This document shows, in pieces, positions 6,513-8,625 of a stretch of 8,625 nt of DNA. A program made the position numbers and the translations under genes. The DNA comes from Candidatus Aminicenantota bacterium (GTDB lineage: Bacteria > Acidobacteriota > Aminicenantia > Aminicenantales > Aminicenantaceae): positions 1 to 8,625 of the forward strand of contig JAUWTR010000042.1 of the NCBI GenBank assembly GCA_030614645.1. The letters run 5' to 3'. A model generated the notes under the pieces. It was not told where the DNA came from, searched no databases, and worked only from the letters and a program-made list of their open reading frames with translations. Every line of letters begins with the position of its first letter. The stretch's first letter is position 1.

Positions 6513-7565
6513 ATGAAAGTGCTGGATACAATAGGGAAAAAGAGAAAAAATGTATTTGATTATATCCTGCCGGTATTATTCCTTCTCTTTATTTTTACTC
6601 AGTTGTGTTCTGCTAGTATTAAGTGTGTTTGGAGCGGGGTGGCTAAAATTGTTGCAGTGGGAGACATTCATGGTGATTATAAAAATTTTGTCATTATCTT
6701 GAAGAGGACAGGAATTATAGATGAGAATTTAAATTGGGCAGGCGGGAAAATACATTTAGTCCAAACCGGCGATGTAATGGATAGGGGGCCTGATGCCAGA
6801 AAAGTTTTTGACCTTTTAATGAGATTGGAAAAAGAAGCGGAAAAGGCCGGCGGTATGGTGCATGCTTTGATCGGGAACCATGAGTTTCTGAATATTGCGG
6901 GAATTTCCTTTGATTACCCCGGTTATGTTACTCCGGAACAATTTGTTTCTTTTCTGCCTGATAAATATAGAGAGAAAAAAGAGCAGGAATTTAACGAAAA
7001 AGCAAGCGAGAAAAATCACAGCTCAAATGAAAATAATGGTTTAAATAAATACTGGACTCAGCTGATCAGAAACGACCGTGGGGCCAGACAAAAATATAAA
7101 GATGTTTTTAATAATAAATACGGAAAATGGATCCGTAAGCACAATACAGTAATTAAAATTAATGACACTATTTTTGTCCATGGGGGCATCAGCAAAACAT
7201 ATTCTACTTGGAAACTTAACGATATTAATATGCGTGTGCGCATGGAGCTAAAAGGATTAAAACCCCTTAAGCTTGTTTATGAAGGCGGAGGCCCCCTGTG
7301 GTTCCGCGATTTAGCACGAAAAGATGAGAATGTTTATAAGCAAGATGTTGATAGTATCTTAACCAATCTCAAGAGTAAATTTATGGTCATAGCTCACACA
7401 CCAATGGCCGGGAGGATAGTGGTTTCAAAGGAGAATATGGACCGGTTTCAAGGGAGGATCTGGATAATAGATACGGGCATATCAGATTATTTCGGAGGGC
7501 ACCTGAGTGCTCTTATAATAGAGAATGATAATTTTATTGTGTGGGGGGAAGGGGATGAAAATTAG
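6513..7565 (+). CDS. Exported PPP-superfamily metallophosphatase, Shewanella-like (SLP) type
   Basis: The protein has 350 residues. Its N-terminus has a charged stretch (KKRK, 9-12) and a hydrophobic segment (about 17-31) ending in CSAS, which is a signal peptide or membrane anchor; I infer that the enzyme works outside the cytoplasm. The dinuclear-metal phosphatase motifs are all present in order: GDIHGD (50-55), GDVMDRG (86-92), GNHE (121-124), VHGGIS (222-227) and AHTP (294-297). IDTGISDYFGG (319-329) resembles the C-terminal 'iDxGmS-yyGG' element of Shewanella-like phosphatases. The catalytic His of GNHE and the MDR arginine are intact, so it should be active. Members of this group characterised in Shewanella and plants act on protein phosphotyrosine, but its substrate here is unknown. 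A charged, low-complexity insert (about 152-175, rich in K, E, N and S) lies between the two halves. The next gene overlaps its end by 11 nt, so the two are translated together and probably act together. Confidence 0.9.
   Translation: MKVLDTIGKKRKNVFDYILPVLFLLFIFTQLCSASIKCVWSGVAKIVAVGDIHGDYKNFVIILKRTGIIDENLNWAGGKIHLVQTGDVMDRGPDARKVFDLLMRLEKEAEKAGGMVHALIGNHEFLNIAGISFDYPGYVTPEQFVSFLPDKYREKKEQEFNEKASEKNHSSNENNGLNKYWTQLIRNDRGARQKYKDVFNNKYGKWIRKHNTVIKINDTIFVHGGISKTYSTWKLNDINMRVRMELKGLKPLKLVYEGGGPLWFRDLARKDENVYKQDVDSILTNLKSKFMVIAHTPMAGRIVVSKENMDRFQGRIWIIDTGISDYFGGHLSALIIENDNFIVWGEGDEN
7542..7554 (+). promoter_or_regulatory. Purine-rich ribosome binding site that sets the start of the kinase-like gene
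   Basis: The tract TGGGGGGAAGGGG lies inside the end of the phosphatase gene and runs directly into the ATG at 7555. It offers G-rich anti-SD pairing at normal distance (GGGGG at 7543-7548) for that ATG. The upstream in-frame ATG at 7525 has no such tract and would add MIILLCGGKG before the signal peptide, so 7555 is the better start. Confidence 0.5.
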
Positions 7566-8349
7566 ATTTGTATATATTGTTATTTTTTTTATAGGTGTAG
7601 GTTTTTTGCTTGGAGAGAGAAAAAATCCTGTGCCTGACCAGGGGAATTTGTTTCAAAAGGAAGTGGAAGATTATCTAAAAAAAGCCGAGATCGTCCGGGT
7701 GGAAAAAGATAAAATCATGGGGAGAACAGCGCCCTGGAAAGTAACTCTTGATAATGGGGAGGTATCTCGGAAAGGATACTTCAAGTATATAGACCGTGCT
7801 CGGCCAAAAATCCCCCCAGACAGTTTCAAATATGAAATTGCTGCTTATGAACTGTCAAAGCTTTTAGGTCTTGAAATAAATCCTCCGATCGTGGAAAGAG
7901 AGATAGAGGGAATAAAAGGCTCTCTCCAGATCGGAGTCAAAGAATTTATCACAGAAAGTTACCGGAAGAGAAGCGGAGATATACCACCTGATGCCATAAA
8001 ATTTCACAGAACTATAGAAACCATAAGGATATTTGAGAACCTGGTTTATGATGAATGTAATGACGAGGATGATATTTTTATCCAGAAAGAGGACTGGAAA
8101 GTTTGGAGAGTAGACTTTACTGAAGCTTTTTTCCCTTCTCCGGAATTGATCTTAAACTGTGATCTCACCTGTTGTTCCAGGAAACTGTACGAAAATCTTC
8201 AAAATTTATCAGATGAACTGATCAAAACCCGGCTTTCTCCTTATTTGAATAAAAAGGAGATTAAAACACTTCTTGAACGTAAAAATATTATCTTAAAGAA
8301 GATTAAAAAGTTGATCAAGGAGCGGGGAAAGGAGGTTGTTCTTTGGTAG
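7555..8349 (+). CDS. Exported protein of the HipA/FAM20/PI3K-like atypical kinase fold, divergent active site
   Basis: The protein has 264 residues. Residues 1-20 (MKIRF, then a hydrophobic run to LLG) are a signal peptide or anchor. The order of elements fits an atypical kinase: KGYFKYID with K77 as the beta-3 lysine; FKYEIAAYELSKLLGL (91-106) with E94 as the helix-C glutamate; PPIVER; GSLQIGVKEF (122-131) as hinge; FENLVYDECNDEDDIFI (160-176) at the catalytic-loop position; DWKVWRVDFTEAF (180-192) with D187 as the metal-binding Asp; then a helical tail with CSRKLYENLQNL and LLERKNIILKKIKKLIKERGKE. From memory, relatives in Acidobacteriota-type genomes carry NxDR-x-x-GN and IDHTRAF there; here those residues are changed. 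I infer a kinase-like fold but not proven activity; a pseudokinase or binding protein is possible. Several Cys (168, 202, 206, 207) could form disulfides outside the cytoplasm. It is translationally coupled to the phosphatase gene (11-nt overlap). Confidence 0.7.
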   Translation: MKIRFVYIVIFFIGVGFLLGERKNPVPDQGNLFQKEVEDYLKKAEIVRVEKDKIMGRTAPWKVTLDNGEVSRKGYFKYIDRARPKIPPDSFKYEIAAYELSKLLGLEINPPIVEREIEGIKGSLQIGVKEFITESYRKRSGDIPPDAIKFHRTIETIRIFENLVYDECNDEDDIFIQKEDWKVWRVDFTEAFFPSPELILNCDLTCCSRKLYENLQNLSDELIKTRLSPYLNKKEIKTLLERKNIILKKIKKLIKERGKEVVLW

Positions 8350-8355
8350 TAATAG

Positions 8356-8372
8356 TGCCCAAATTATGGGCA
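8356..8372 (+). terminator. Small hairpin after the kinase-like gene, weak terminator candidate
   Basis: TGCCCA (8356-8361), a loop AATTA, and TGGGCA (8367-8372) form a perfect 6-bp stem that starts 7 nt after the stop codon. No T-tract follows (the next bases are GAACAATG), so it is not a standard intrinsic terminator. It may protect the 3' end or assist termination. The rest of the 179-nt gap is AT-rich; apart from the promoter candidate I see nothing firm in it. Confidence 0.25.
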
Positions 8373-8477
8373 GAACAATGTAAGCATAATTAAATCAATT
8401 TATTAAAAAAGAAACTAATGATTTATTAACAAGGTTATTCACAGGAACAGTGGAAAAATGTTCAGTTTTGAAAGAGA

Positions 8478-8506
8478 TTGACAATGTTTTTTGTATTATG
8501 AATGAT
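8478..8506 (+). promoter_or_regulatory. Candidate promoter of the gene starting at 8529
   Basis: A perfect TTGACA -35 (8478-8483) is followed by a 17-nt spacer and AATGAT (8501-8506, 4 of 6 to TATAAT). Transcription would begin near 8513, about 16 nt before the ATG at 8529, and the leader would include the ribosome site AAGGG (8519-8523). Confidence 0.42.
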
Positions 8507-8528
8507 GTAGAGAAGGATAAGGGATAAT

Positions 8529-8625
8529 ATGAATAATGGTTCTACTCTGAGGGGAAGCACAGGAGAGGAAAAATCCAGCGGTTTTATTTATAGGTTTTTA
8601 CGTCTTTTTACAGTCGTTCATCCGG
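8529..8625 (+). CDS. N-terminus of a protein, possibly a second NTT-like transporter (partial)
   Basis: An ATG with a good ribosome site (AAGGG, 5 nt upstream) opens a frame of 32 complete codons that runs off the window; the nearest upstream in-frame stop is TAG at 8508. The visible protein begins MNNGSTLRGSTGEEKSSG and ends FIYRFLRLFTVVHP. The end resembles the pre-membrane stretch of the NTT-like protein on the other strand (LYSLLTRVVNIRKGEE), in which a basic amphipathic segment leads to the first membrane helix. I infer a paralogue of that transporter from this short match only. That it is a real gene start is better supported than its function. Confidence 0.55.
   Translation, partial: MNNGSTLRGSTGEEKSSGFIYRFLRLFTVVHP

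Noticed and set aside
8435..8443. TTATTCACA, a match to the DnaA-box pattern TTATNCACA
   Set aside because: There is only one copy, without a cluster, DNA-unwinding element or replication genes; a chance match in AT-rich DNA is likely.
8445..8463. GAACA ... TGTTC inverted repeat, reminiscent of a LexA/SOS box
   Set aside because: The spacing between GAAC and GTTC is 11 nt, whereas the Bacillus-type SOS box needs 4; the arms are only 5 nt.
8498..8527. Nine-codon open frame ending 1 nt before the ATG at 8529, a possible leader peptide
   Set aside because: It begins upstream of the predicted transcription start, has no ribosome site, and shows no attenuator-like structure after it.

Overview
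The window is AT-rich bacterial DNA, with short intergenic gaps and two divergent gene blocks. The gene set is: a free-living-type NTT-like transporter fused to HEAT-like repeats, an FHA-GAF-SpoIIE phosphatase, tandem exported M16 pseudopeptidases, and a kinase-like protein of a type I recall from Acidobacteriota and Aminicenantes-like genomes. This suggests a Gram-negative, environmental, deep-branching bacterium such as Acidobacteriota/Aminicenantes or a neighbouring phylum. That placement is an inference from gene content, not from any marker gene.

Minus-strand block (6397 down to 1 and off the edge). The order of transcription is: STAS anti-sigma-factor-antagonist-like protein; 823-residue NTT/MFS-like membrane protein with a HEAT-like C-terminal half; FHA-GAF-SpoIIE (PP2C-type) phosphatase; exported M16-family protein; second exported M16-family protein, cut by the window edge. 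Gaps are 17, 56 and roughly 50-70 nt, and the two M16 genes overlap by 4 nt (ATGA). The block therefore looks like one operon, with possible internal promoters before the phosphatase and before the M16 pair. The STAS protein and the SpoIIE phosphatase are the classic ends of a partner-switching circuit, but no anti-sigma kinase is visible. Neither M16 protein has the HxxEH zinc site.

Plus-strand block (6513-8349). A PPP-superfamily phosphatase of the Shewanella-like type, with an N-terminal export or anchor segment, overlaps by 11 nt a second exported protein that has the layout of the HipA/FAM20/PI3K-like atypical kinase fold and a divergent catalytic loop. Together they look like an extracytoplasmic phosphatase plus kinase-like pair, and this is the most interesting candidate in the window. 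After a 179-nt gap a third transcription unit starts at 8529. Its 32 visible residues resemble the start of the NTT-like transporter on the other strand.

The 115-nt divergent region between the blocks holds a near-perfect inverted repeat (6441-6468), centred almost exactly midway between the two start codons and overlapping or touching the candidate -35 elements of both sides. No tRNA, rRNA, CRISPR or insertion sequence was seen, and no stretch above 300 nt lacks a gene.
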